Shown piece by piece: positions 35,775-47,469 of a DNA stretch of 64,000 nucleotides. The stretch spans positions 8,395 through 72,394 of the forward strand of contig SJOL01006503.1 of the NCBI GenBank assembly GCA_004794785.1, given 5' to 3'. Made by a program: the position numbers and the translations under genes. Every line of letters begins with the position of its first letter. Position 1 is the stretch's first letter. This DNA is from Opisthorchis felineus (Eukaryota; Platyhelminthes; Trematoda; Opisthorchiida; Opisthorchiidae). The notes under the pieces were generated by a model. The model was not told the DNA's origin, searched no databases, and worked only from the letters and a program-made list of their open reading frames with translations.

Positions 35775-38700
35775 GTGAGTGCAGTAATATTGGGCCATGA
35801 TACACAGACACTTTGGAAATAGTCTGAAAAAATCTATTCTTGAATGATGATCTGATAGTTCTAAAAAAGGATTCCTTCCTGGCAGTAAACCCAATCTAGG
35901 CCGAAAAGCCGAGAAGCGCTTTACAGCTGTTTCATTCTTGTTAGGAATCATCAACGGTGCACATCTCACTAAACTTAGAGGTTTTCAAACTGGAGACCTT
36001 CCGGCGATGTCAAGAACCAAATACAAAAAACGAAAACAGATTCAATCCCTTTTCTCTTACGTACCTGGATAAATTTACCTGTACGTGAATCAACAAAATA
36101 AGCCTGTTAAACGAATTGTTTTACAAAACTGCACTTGTCTTGAAGCGTACGGCCCCAAAAAAATGGTAGACCTTCAACAATTGGACCTTTAAGCGCATCT
36201 GAAAGACACTTTCTCAACTCTATAAGGATGCGCTGCTCGAGTGGATATACGCATGGACGTCCTAGAATGAGAATAGATTTAGTGTTAAATTAAAATCAGT
36301 TGATTTATATATATTTGAATGTGTACATTTGATTGAGCAAACGGGGAAGCCAGTGTAATAAACATATTGTAGGGAACGTTGAATTTTAATCCCATTTATG
36401 CAAAGTTGCAGCAGGAGGAACCGTACCCTTCATATAATTGCGTTTTGCACGCGAAGAGTTGTGCCACCCTGAAAGAAATGTAACCATTTCAATGAGTGCT
36501 CCAATAACCGTCAAACCCCTAATTATCTGACCGCGTGTAGAACAAATGGGTTTTGGTCTGCCTTCGGATTTTAAAATTAAGAAGTGCAAAATCCCACTAC
36601 TTTATGAGACCTACATCTAGTGATATGGACACCACCCTCCTAAATCTCAGATGAGCGTAAGAATAAACGCAATGATAAATATCGCCCAGCTAGGTCCTAA
36701 TACAAATTTTTGACCCGTGCGCTAAAAGCAAGAAGTCAACCTAGTTTAAACGTTTTCTTCCCGAATGGTATTGATGAATTTGTTTGCGTGCCATCAGTGA
36801 ATACCTAATGGATATGTTTTTTGCATAACATTGACAAATCATTTTTAAACTCAGGCAAAATGTTTATCAATAGTACCGTGGGCTTCTCACTGGCAGCTTA
36901 AGAACTTTGAAATATGGTAATTTATCTGATGTTACATTCCGAAACAGAGCATGAAAGTGAAGGACCGATAAGTAAGTCTGTCAAATCACAGACGTTTTGC
37001 AAATCTTCCGATTAGGTCGTTATTAAAATTTAACTCAGATTCGTATTTACTATGCCATGGTTAAACAGTCCAGTCAAAGTATGGCAGGAGGATAAAAACA
37101 CTCGCTTTACCTTAGAACGTTCGTTCATTTTAACCGTATTTCAGCATTTATACAACAATGAATGCTCTACTTTTAGATTAAGTCTGTGCACTTACAACAT
37201 TATCTTTCTTTCTTATCAAATCTACAACTGACTGTTGATTTATAATTTTTGAAAATTTCAACGTGACCGCCTTGAAAAAATAGCACTTAAGAGTCTTTTG
37301 GAACTCAACTGAGGGTTATCTAGTTAAAACACACGTACGGAAAACGTCATCCACGTCGGATTCACAATCTTGGTGCGTATGTACGGTAAGCTGACAGGTA
37401 GGCAACAATTTCAAGCAGCTGGAACTGGGATGTATCGCAGTGGCCTATGTGTGTCAGTTATTTTCTGATAAACATGTTTAAATACAGAAGCCTGAAGTGT
37501 GTAAGCGTTTTGTAGCATTTTGGGCCCTGGCCAAACGTCGGTGTTGTTTTCGGTTCGTCAGATCATTTGGAAGGCTGTAGATTGCAAGAAAATATCCGAT
37601 AGACTGGGTGGATCAATAAGTGTGCTGGGCACAATTAGATATTACAGTTTATTTTATCAACTTAAATGGCAATCTGACGAGCAATGTGATCTCATATACT
37701 GTTGTAAGGTGGCTGCCTAACATCAAAAGAAGCATCAAAAGAAGCCGTATATAAATAAGTAGCGGGTCTTTGGGTTCTATGTGGGCCCTTTGTTCGCAGT
37801 GGATGACGACTGGGAATATTTACACTCCATGCCACACTGTGAAAACATGGAAATAAAAAGCAGAGTAAAAATGCCGACAAGTGACTTCTGAACAATGCAC
37901 AAAATATCTCAAAAGCAGTTTTGAACCTTATCAGGCAGAAAGTTTGCAAATCACCTATTATTTCTTCTTCTGATATCCATTATTATCGATCGTGTTTGGT
38001 ATGCGCGAAGGACGAAGCAAGCGGTCTCCGTATTCCGTGACGTCTGTATTGGCTTCATTATGCCTTCCAACGTCCAGGCTACCTATGTATCACAATATTT
38101 TCTGAGGGTTTTCGGCACACCTTGGCTACTTTGCACTAAGCACTAATTGACCTGTATTTGCTGCATCAGACTGCCAGAAATAACAGTCTGAGATGTTTTA
38201 TTTAGTCATTTCGGCTAGTTGCATCCTTCACGGCAGAGCGACGTACTGATCAGGTTTACACTGGAAACAAAATAGGGCGCTATTCCCAGTTTATAAGTGT
38301 TCCACGCAAACAAATCCACGGGCATTCTTACTGGTTCCAGGCTCTAGGCGAAGCTTTTAGTATAACTCTGGCTTCGAGAAGTCAGTGAGTACATTGTTTT
38401 CAGCTTGTGGCATCACAGTCTCTCTTGTACTTAATATTGTTATGTAAATTAGGGCAAGTATTCCTGGAAAACGTTTTTTATTACTTTTTTTATGCCTACT
38501 TGAATACAACCTAATGTGCATTGAGAAAGTCTGTCAGACATACATTTGACACCACTAGGTTGGCTGAGATACGAAGTTGGGGTTTGGATGATACTTCGTG
38601 AGAGATCATAGAAAAAAGCTTGTCAGTTTTTCTTCCTGTTACGAATTCCACTCCAACTTGCTGTCCTCAAAGTTCATTAGATTTTTACCAAAACTTCTTA

Positions 38701-38968
38701 ACTGGAACAAAGTGTTTTTCGGTTTGTTATATTCGAGTCAAATTTTTGCTGTTTCGTTTGTTCTTTATTTAAAAAATAGAATGAGACGACTAGTGGCTGT
38801 GCTCAGTATTACATCCAAACACACTCTGATTTAAACAAATGCAGCTCTTTATCTAGAGCAAAAAACTGCTAATTTCTGAATTTACACTCACATTTGCACT
38901 AAATAATTTTTTTGAACAACATTTGCTGACCAATGTTTTATGCAACATTGCCACTTCTTGTCCTACAG

Positions 38969-39015
38969 AGTTCTCCATTGCCCTGGAGGATGCAGGCGGT
39001 AAAAAGACAAACCAG
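38969..39015 (+). CDS. Exon of the large plus-strand gene (phase 1 to 0)
   Basis: A textbook acceptor (CACTTCTTGTCCTACAG) and donor (AACCAG then GTAAGT) bracket FSIALEDAGGKKTNQ. The first two bases complete a Glu codon with the previous exon. The intron that follows is only 67 bases (39016-39082), in contrast to the multi-kilobase introns elsewhere in the gene. Confidence 0.75.
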
Positions 39016-39082
39016 GTAAGTGGTTGTGAACAACAAATAGGTTTCCCCCCACGGAATTCTTACCATCGTTAATATGATTTAG

Positions 39083-39175
39083 GATTTGTGCCGCCTGATA
39101 CCGCGACGTGATTTTGAAAATCGTGCTTACGCCTTTCTGAGGAGAATGAAGGCAGCAGCGAAGGTCACCGGGGCC
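39083..39175 (+). CDS. Exon of the large plus-strand gene (phase 0; 3' end uncertain)
   Basis: It follows ATATGATTTAG and reads DLCRLIPRRDFENRAYAFLR and then RMKAAAKVTGA, continuing the frame of 38969-39015. The end shown uses GCC then GTATAT. Other in-frame donors, all phase 0, are at AAG/GTCACC, ACA/GTGCTT and TTG/GTGGGC, so the 3' boundary is not decided. The frame itself stays open to 39280. Confidence 0.7.
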
Positions 39176-39299
39176 GTATATCATTGTACAGTGCTTTTGG
39201 TGGGCAGTTACAAATGCTTAATCACCCATTCGGATTTCTACACATCCGGTCTACGCATTTTTCCTAAACACCGCACTTGAAAAGTATGTAGAGCAATAA

Positions 39300-42200
39300 A
39301 CAGCCAACCGGCTTCTCAAATTCGGGATCAATTAAAAACTTAAAAAAATTGAGGTGACTGGAACTGCCATAAACCAAACAGAAGAAAATGTTTCCACATG
39401 TAGACAGCGCCTTATTAGTATACAAAACTGGACTGCTACGAAAGGAACCATCGTCGAGTAACAGGAGTGTCAAACCCTGTAATTAGTTTGAGAGCTCCCG
39501 TATCATTGGAGAAACGACAGGATGCAATGAAAAAAACATATGTCTTCTATGAACACGAACGTAATAGGCTGGAAAAAGAATATAATGTTAAGAGTAAGGA
39601 GCGATCAACAACAACGTAATCCAGAATGATACCAAATGGACCACAATACATCGAAGAATGGGAACCATTATGGATGGGAGGAAAACATAACATGATGCAA
39701 GAGACCACCAAACGGACCAACCATATCAATGAAATAGAACATCAGAATTTGAGACTTCCGGCGAACCACGCAAGAGCACGGAGATGAGGCCGTAGTTCAA
39801 CATCGATTCCAAGCAGACTAGTCAAACTATGCGGAAGCAACTCACCGTAAATATCCTAGTTAACATTTAGAAGCTATATAGTAGACCGAAGAATGGGAGA
39901 CTTCCACCCAACCGCTCACTGCTGAGATCTTGACCTGGAACAAAACATTGGCACTTCAATTGGCAAGCTCCGCGAACAAACCAGCTACCCATAGTTTGCG
40001 ACAAAGAAGGATTTTCATTTCTATGTACGTTGTTATCCACAAATGCTTCAGAATTTGTACAGAAATATTGGAATCAGAGGCAGCGTACGAAACTTCTGCG
40101 AGATTTTCATTCTGGTAGCAGTCGCTCAGACAGTATGTAATTGGAGGCCTGCTTATTGAGTCATAGATTTTAAAACAAACGCAATTCTTCAACACACCCG
40201 CGCAGATATCTGGTAATTATGTAACAAATTTAATTCCAGATGCCCACAACTCTTCTAGGTCGATTTTGATGTTGTTTATTATTCCCAGACCAAGTAATCA
40301 GGCAAAAATTCTGATTCTTGAGTATTTTCTCTGGCTTCTTTGATAACAGCGAAGGGGCGGTTGGGGAGCACAGCTGCCGCACTGTTAATAGAATCGATGC
40401 CGAAAAAGATGTCTGCTGGTACAGTATTATAGGTACATTCCCAGTAAGATCCTCTGGTATTTCCTTAAAACTGCAGCATACTAGCGGTATTTTGCGCATT
40501 CCTCTCTTGTGATTTGTCTATTGCTGCATTCTTTAGCACCCATCCAATGAGACAGAATAGGAATTACGAGGTATCTTGCAAAACTGCTCTGTTGTGCAAG
40601 CTTTTCGAGGAGGACCCTGTTCTACCCTCAAACCGAAACGTCTGTGGCTGGTCAAACCTTGGCTTGGACAACGGCCGTCTACTTCTAATGGCCGTTGAAA
40701 TCTAAAAGAAATCTCCGGAACCGGTTACCTTTATTCCGGGCAGAAAATTAGTTGTGACATAAGGGACTTGAAGTTAGCTAACCTGGAGTGCGTATGCTTT
40801 CTTCCAGGTAGAATAAAAGCAGTGTTTCGGAGGAACTTTTGTCAAGATGGCCGGAGTAATCCTTTATGACGTCACTAACTTTGAATGTCATGGAGACCAT
40901 TTGAGCATTCGATCAAAGTGACATGCATGGAAAAGTCTCAAACAGATACTGACCGTTAATGAAACAACAGGCATCCGTCATAATCGAAGCTTTTGCAAAT
41001 TCAAGACTGGGCATGGAAGCCTTTCTGGAAAGGATGCTTTCGGGAAGACAGCAACCCTGTAGCATATCTGGTGTGTTCTCTAGGGTACGTCAGCAAGCGT
41101 CCAGGCAGCAGGGGATGGACTGATGCGAGGATGATATGAGTTGAAAAAAATGAAACACAATATCCAACCAAAGCCTAGGATCCGTGCAACAACATTCCGA
41201 ACTAGCCCTTCATTTTTAAAATAATCTTGGGTTACAAAATTTGATCTCTAGCTCGGACATGTTTTGTTCTATAGCTCATTTGTAGGGTGGCTTGGTTGAG
41301 TGTAAATAAGATCGCATAACGGACCAGGTGCCTTCGGTAGTATGCTGAACTCTTGAGGTATTGTGGTGGCGAATACGACGTACGGATGACATATGGTCTG
41401 ATGTTGTAAGACTCTAGGGTGGTCCTGGTTTTTCGAGCTACGGATACGTTTGGAGATCGGTGAAATCTCGCTCCAGATTGCATAATGAAAAATGGCTGAC
41501 TGTGACACCAACTGGCGGCCTAATGTACCTAGTCCTCCATAAATTACTTACATATTACAGCCAGCAGGTCTGGTTTCATACAACATGAACTTGAGCAGTT
41601 CACTAATTGTCCGCACCGTGTTGCGAAATTACATGTTAACTTAAGTGGCTGAGGCGTTTCCGCGCCGTTTTAAGAGAAGAATACAAAACATTGTGCTGCT
41701 GCTTTTGCAAAGGACTTACGCTCGACAAAAAATCCGACAATCTAAAAAATCTAATAACCTAAAGATTTACACTTAAGGAAGACATTTTACATATTCTCAT
41801 CTTGCTTACCGTGCAGTATCCAGAATTTAACACTTCAAAGGAACGTTTCAATCGCCGAATCCCAGAAATTACATTCATGAGGCATAAGGCAGCGCTTACC
41901 AGTGGCATATGTGGTAGTAGGAAGGCAGGATAAGACAGGCACAAATAATCACCGAATCCGAATTAAATCCCAACAAAGTTTTTCCAAAGCTTTCAGTTGT
42001 AGCAGCGGTTGAACTTACTCGTGTACTTCAGGTTCAGGTTCGTGCTTTGAGTTAACCCGGGTGGAAGTTCACTCGTTTTTGTAAAATTTTATTCACGTAA
42101 TTTGCGCAACCGTATTAAACCTCCCTAACGAGCTTTCCCATATGAACGGCTTCTGAAGGAGTGTGGGGAAACAGGCCAAGCCTTCGTGCGTAATGCTAAC

Positions 42201-42430
42201 TTTTGCGCCCATGGCGTCATCAAAACGATTGTGTAACATCAGAGGAAATAAGATTGGCTCATTAAGGGGACGTGCTTCATGTTAGTCAGTGTTGCATACG
42301 TAACCTGCTAAAATTCAAAATACGCGGTAATATCTGTTGATCGCGTAGTTTTCAACACGCTTTACATGACAATCCAAGTTAACCAAAGCCATGCAAACCA
42401 CAATTGCTAGCTGTTCAGACTGTGATTGAA
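39300..42430. other. Large intron, no further gene identified
   Basis: No recognisable gene, RNA or repeat was found in these 3.1 kb. A short AG...GT interval near 40538-40570 is open but unsupported. Confidence 0.4.
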
Positions 42431-42431
42431 G

Positions 42432-42472
42432 ACTAAATCTGAGCGTCTGCGTAATAGAACATTGCCCTCCAG
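42432..42472 (+). CDS. Weak candidate exon (phase 0 to 2)
   Basis: Thirteen codons (TKSERLRNRTLPS) end at CCTCCAG with donor GTACGA. The start and end phases are exactly what is needed to join 39175 to 43992. The acceptor (GTGATTGAAG) lacks a pyrimidine tract, so this is weak. Confidence 0.25.
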
Positions 42473-43249
42473 GTACGATTTACACCAGCGCCCTTTTACA
42501 GGATCCGCTTCTGAAGTTGATGTTGCGTATTTTATTAGCTGCATTTGATAGTATAATCATGAGCTTTATTACCTATCAGTAATTCATAATTCAGTTGAAA
42601 CTAATGCACCGGTGCCAGTCAAGCACTTTAAAGAATTCCACTCTACCATTCCATGAAATACTGCCACCTTTGTTTGTAATGGGAACAATTTAACTTCAAA
42701 CGTTGCACAGAATATGTGATCAAGTCTTCCAAAGTGATAATAATTACGGAAAGCTATCGAATACCAGCGTGTCACAACCACAACTAGGGATTTAACTTGA
42801 TTCTCTCTGTCTGAATGATGTGTTATAAATTCTGTGAACTTTCTTGGGGACTAGGCTCAGGTAACTGACATTCATCAAGTTGTAAAAATGAACTATGATG
42901 CCTTGTAGTTGGCTTACTGTTTGAGGTGGAGTGCGGTAAGAAGGCAAAATAAGAATGTACTTGACCAAATGCTAGCGGCTCAATTTAGTTGAATTTGTGA
43001 ATAGTGTTCTCTTGGATATCAATAGTAGGCCTACGGTAACATATGTAGTGTAGTCAAACTAAATACTGAAAGAGGCTAGGATTCGTCCACAACGTCCTGG
43101 ATTCCTGAGATACCGGTCGAACCCACTTTAGGAACCGTGTAGGACAAGCATTCATTAGTGTGCTGGTGGCGTTCAAAAACAAGGGGTTACATGCTTAAAC
43201 GGGCAATATTTGCTAACATATTATTGTGCTCTATGCCAGCCAAAAAGTA

Positions 43250-43397
43250 GATGGGGATTTTATGAAGGAAACTACTCACAAGGTTGCTGAAAACTCTTCG
43301 ACAGCCCACGACCGGTTTCGCCATTCTTGGGGCTCATCAGGTAGGCGAGGTCCCCGAGTTTTCGTCAACCTTATGTTCTACTTGATGGGGATTTTAT
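43250..43397 (-). mobile_element. Minimal hammerhead insertion flanked by 14-bp direct repeats
   Basis: GATGGGGATTTTAT occurs at 43250-43263 and again, without a mismatch, at 43384-43397. The 120 bases between them are almost entirely the ribozyme core and its inverted-repeat arms (108-base core 43271-43378). The core is about 92 percent identical, by hand count of nine differences in 108, to 20193-20300. Perfect flanking repeats of this size are typical of target-site duplications left by target-primed retrotransposition. No coding sequence, polymerase III box or A-tail is visible inside. It lies in an intron of the plus-strand gene, in the opposite orientation. Confidence 0.75.
43300..43352 (-). 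ncRNA. Hammerhead self-cleaving ribozyme, copy 2
   Basis: On the minus strand the order is GAC (43352-43350), GCCTAC (43346-43341), CTGATGAG (43340-43333), stem II, CGAAAC (43320-43315), CCGGTC ending at 43310, GTGGGC (43309-43304), GTC (43302-43300). Stem I again closes: the G-U pair of copy 1 becomes A-U here, so pairing is kept. Stem II is three pairs (GCC/GGC) because one base of the fourth pair changed, with a longer loop. Outside, AAGGTTG and AAAACTC pair with CAACCTT and GAGTTTT, extending stem I. Cleavage is predicted after the base complementary to 43310. Confidence 0.88.
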
Positions 43398-43991
43398 TTC
43401 TGTCCATTCGCTCACGTACGCTTACAGCGGATGAGAATAGAGGAGAATATAAATAACTTTTGGCTCTTGTCTATACACCCGTGAAGACGACTGTAAACAG
43501 TTTAATATTTTTGGTCCATTTTGAAGAAAATTAAGACGTCTAAGAGACTACCATTACTTTGGCAGTCCTTTTTATTTTCCACAAAAAATAGGCGTCAAAA
43601 CTTAGTTAAAGCGCAGAGACAACCACAGTGCACGTTGTTCTTGCCTGCGCTGGCTCAATTGCATGAACCTGCCATTGACGAAAGTGGACAATATAAAGCG
43701 GGAATTAATTAGAGTAATCCGTGAATTTCTAGATTTACAACTCCAACCTCTCATTTCTCGTTTTCTGTGGCAAAGTATGCATTCAAGTATAGGCATAGTA
43801 CAGGTTATCTGCAAGGTACGGACACACCGGTGTGCTACATAGTAATGCTAACGTACAAGGCATTAACTCTTAATGACTGACGACAATGGGTACATCACCA
43901 AATCGACCTGCTTGGTGGGATGAAAAATACCCTGGAGCTGATTGTTGGACAAGTCTGACGGCCTGCAATTACGAATGATCTTGATTTGCAG

Positions 43992-44147
43992 ATTCTTCAT
44001 CTCACATATTGTCTGGGTTGAAAAGGTTCCAAAGCTCAAGGTCAATAAGCTTCAGAGCGTGCTTGCGGTAAAGATATTTCCCGGTGTTTATTCGGTTTTC
44101 ATTAGAAGCGAGAAACCTTGTGCAACATTGAGACCAGTGACTGTCAG
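43992..44147 (+). CDS. Probable exon of the large plus-strand gene (phase 2 to 2)
   Basis: Fifty-one open codons run from CTTGATTTGCAG to CTGTCAG with donor GTAACT. The translation has alternating hydrophobics as in beta-strand domains: FFISHIVWVEKVPKLKVNK, LQSVLAVKIFPGVYSVFIRS, EKPCATLRPVTV. An earlier donor at GCG/GTAAAG is possible. The following exon was not found with certainty. No domain was named. Confidence 0.55.
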
Positions 44148-44199
44148 GTAACTGTCATCATTCAGGAAAAAGGTCAGTATATAATTTAACAGGTGTGGA

Positions 44200-46880
44200 G
44201 ATGATGTTGCGCCAACTTTCTCATACTTCAATATATGTGGGCTGCATAAGGTACGTTCCATTTTGAAAGCACCAAACAAACTATCACATGTAAAACATAG
44301 TTTGTGTTACCTAACTGCCCAACAATTATTGTATATAGGCAACCTGAGTAGCTGTCGTGTTAAGCTCTGAAAGAATAATTCATGCGTACAGATGTAATTC
44401 GAGTCTCGTGTCGCCGTTTAGGTGATAATATCTAACGAAATGCATGAACAATTTTGCCCTACGGTTCCTGAAAAAAAACAGACAACAAACGTTTAACAAA
44501 TTATTGCTTGGCGTTTCAGGTATTCGCTTTAGAAATTGTGACTTTCATGATGGTGCTTTGTACTCATTTCAGAAATCAAAGGATATTGAATGGGTAAGCA
44601 GCTATTTTAAATTTGGACAAATTTTCAGAAGTTGTCAGCTTGCGGCTACGGGCAAGCTTTACGGTTAAAAAATTCGACTTTCTTTGTTACACAAGTTTTG
44701 AAGCACCGACACAAATATTTAGGTGATTTAGTATGACGGTAACAGACTGACTATTCTGAAGGTTTCTCGAATCAATTTTTCCACATTAGGTGACCTGAGC
44801 AAAATCAGAAATATGGGGTCACCAGTTTGACAATAAACTTCTGTTTTGTTTGGCAAAAATGGACAGAGCGATTTTTTTTAATTTTTTTAAAAATATGCGT
44901 TGGTAAAACGCAGGTGTAACTTCGGAATCCTATGTTGTTTAAATTCGTTTGCCAGTTAACTAAACCCTTCACGGTTATATTGGTGCGCAACTTAATGCGT
45001 GGTGTTATACTGAAGAAAGTAAAGGATAAGTGATTTCCATCGTTTACTCGTTTACTAATAAGCTGTACCACTAATATTAACTACTGACAACACAAAATAT
45101 CTATTTTACATTATCATTTGATAGCGATAGTAAAAAAATTACTCGAGAAGGTCTAATTAGGGAAAACAATTGACCTTTTACTAACACAACGTAAGGCGCC
45201 TAGCATCCAGGATTTTGTCCGTCACACCAACAGACGCTTTCTTTCTATTTAAAGGCAGCAGCACACATCTGCAGGATACTCTGATTATAAGGATGAAGAC
45301 AAAGTTCTTTAAAACACCTCAACGTTTCAAGTGATCTTTTAGGAAGGACCATTAACGATCATTAGTCTTCCTCATTGTGCACCTGTTTACTAAAAAGATG
45401 ATCGCCTTGTGTAAAATTTTCATCCGCCGCCTGCACATGCATCACGCCAGGACTTGTGGCTGTAGCGCTCATTAGCACTCAAACAAAACAGGTATCCTGT
45501 AAATAGAAAACAATCATAGGGAAATTACTTCTAATAAATAGGAATTGAAGTCTGTTCAAATGTCAGACACTGTTGTGAGAGGTTGACCTGGAAAGGAGCT
45601 CATTCTTCGTTAGACCTTTGAGTTGGCTTCTTGTGTAAGTAGTTAGTTTTGGATTCCATATGCACTACTTTGAATCTCCCGATCGGGAGTAATAAAATGA
45701 CGGTCATCGGCTTCGGAAAACTCAATGTTACTGCCTAGTTTTTATTATCCTGTTGAAAAAACTGGTTTAATCTATTAGGCGGAGTCATCTTTTGAAGTGT
45801 TTCTAAACAGAGCAGTCAGTGCAACTGGTGCGAATCCAAAGAAGGGACATTGAAACATCCGAAAACACCTTTCTCCCATGATTTTTAGTGTTTTAAGCCA
45901 ACACGCGACTAGCGGGAAGTTAACGCATTCTGGTCCCGGAGATTGTTCACTCGTCAGTTGGTGAATTAAAAGCAATCATCCATAATGAGCCTTTATTTCA
46001 TGGTCTGAAAAACCAAAGATGTTATTCATTTCAAAGCTTCCTGCGTCCCATTGAGTCCTAACAGGCTCGGCAAGAAAATGTACCCGGCAGCTAGCAAGAT
46101 GTGTCCAAAGATTGGCACGGGATACGGTGTGCGAATAGGTTGATGCTTGATAATGAACAATGAAGCGGCGTTTCTGCAATACGGGCGAGCTAGTTTTATG
46201 CCCGAAAACGGGTAGCGCAAACAAGATTAAGATCCACGGATGGCCAACTCCGTTCCGCACCGTTGGATTTGTTGATGACAGTGGCTGCCATGGACACTCG
46301 GGGATCAGGTAAAGTTAAGCTTTGAGCAAGAGCACAGCAAACTGTTTTAGTTGCAGGACATGGCCGAGGTTCCACGAGAAACATCTGTTTTTTGTAGCAA
46401 AAACGATGTTCTATTGGTTGATGGTAAATTATTATTATTTTCTCTGAGGGAGAGGGCGGGGCTATACGCGAATCTAATTCACTGTGTCTACTTAAGCTTC
46501 TAATTAGGAGGGTATGTGGTACTTTATTGCGTCCACAGCATTTTAGGCTTTTTTTCAGGCTGTTTGACCCAGAGAACTTCAATGTACCTCAGATTTTAGC
46601 GTAAGTACGGAAGAAGGAAAACTTCCGGTTTAGACTGAATTGAAAGGGGGATTAATTAAAATATATTCATTCTTCATTTTGCCTTATTCTCCGCAGTAGG
46701 TTAACAGGCACACAATTGATGAACAACTAAATATCCTTTTTTCTGGAAATAGCATTCAGATATATGTCCTATAGTAAAAAAAGCATAACAGTTCCACGTT
46801 CATATATTTATATGCAGTAGTATTTTTGCTGCTTGATAATACGTTGATATCATCCTCTTTGTCCCACATATCCCCGGTTC
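44200..46880. other. Intron, with unresolved candidate exons
   Basis: At least one exon should lie here, because the phases at 44147 and 46891 do not match. A candidate at 45451-45491 (acceptor CATCACGCCAG, donor ACAG/GTATCC) ends in the right phase for 46891, but its start does not fit 44147. Frames near 45976-46582 overlap on both strands and may be transposon-derived. Confidence 0.35.
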
Positions 46881-46890
46881 AATCATCTAG

Positions 46891-47119
46891 ACGAAGCTTG
46901 CACTGAGTGAGGTTGCGTCGAATTGGGAGACGACAGAATGGCCCAGGGACAGTGGTGGATTACGTCTATTGGATACAGAAATGCAACCAAAACCTGAATA
47001 CTCTGAAACTCAGTATCCAGAAACCTGGCCAACGGCTGCCTATTTTGCTTTCAAACTTAAAAGCCAGCGGAAAAAATACGCAAACCTTCACCTAATGGAA
47101 TACCCAAAAATGTTCGGAG
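46891..47119 (+). CDS. Exon of the large plus-strand gene (phase 0 to 1)
   Basis: Seventy-six codons are open between GGTTCAATCATCTAG and TTCGGAG with donor GTACGA, in a frame with no early ATG. The product is strongly protein-like and Trp/Pro/Tyr-rich: EVASNWETTEWPRDSGGLRL, MQPKPEYSETQYPETWPTAA, YFAFKLKSQRKKYANLHLME, YPKMFG. It joins in phase with 47397. No family was recognised. Confidence 0.7.
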
Positions 47120-47396
47120 GTACGAAATCAGCTGTTCTCTGATAAAATAATTCAACATTTCTTGTACTTTCCAAAATAAGAGTAAATATCTAAGATCAAA
47201 GGGGAGAAACCTCGACAGCAAACCCAAAGGTCTAATGAAAAAGAGGCTCAAACTTTTATCGGTACTCGTTATTCACAATTCGTTGTACAAGGATAATGGG
47301 CTCTTTGAACAGTGCTCCATCATAGCGTTGTCATGACTATTCAACTCTGTAAGGGTGGCAGACTTGAAGTTCTGTGAACAAATATGCCTTTTGGAG

Positions 47397-47464
47397 ACTA
47401 TTCGCTGAAAGCTAAACTAAAACAACATCAAGTCGCGTGTGATTTCAAGATGATCGTAATTTCA
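47397..47464 (+). CDS. Exon of the large plus-strand gene (phase 1 to 0)
   Basis: The acceptor ATGCCTTTTGGAG and the consensus donor (TTTCA then GTAAGT) bracket 22 codons (YSLKAKLKQHQVACDFKMIV and IS). The first two bases complete an Asp codon with 47119, and the end phase fits the exon at 57128. The next firm exon is almost 10 kb away, so further phase 0 exons may be missing between them. Confidence 0.55.
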
Positions 47465-47469
47465 GTAAG

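Noticed and set aside
46153..46303. ATG-started frame reading IKIHGWPTPFRTVGFVDD to a GTAAAG donor
   Set aside because: Its phase does not fit either neighbour, and long frames on the opposite strand suggest a decayed transposon.
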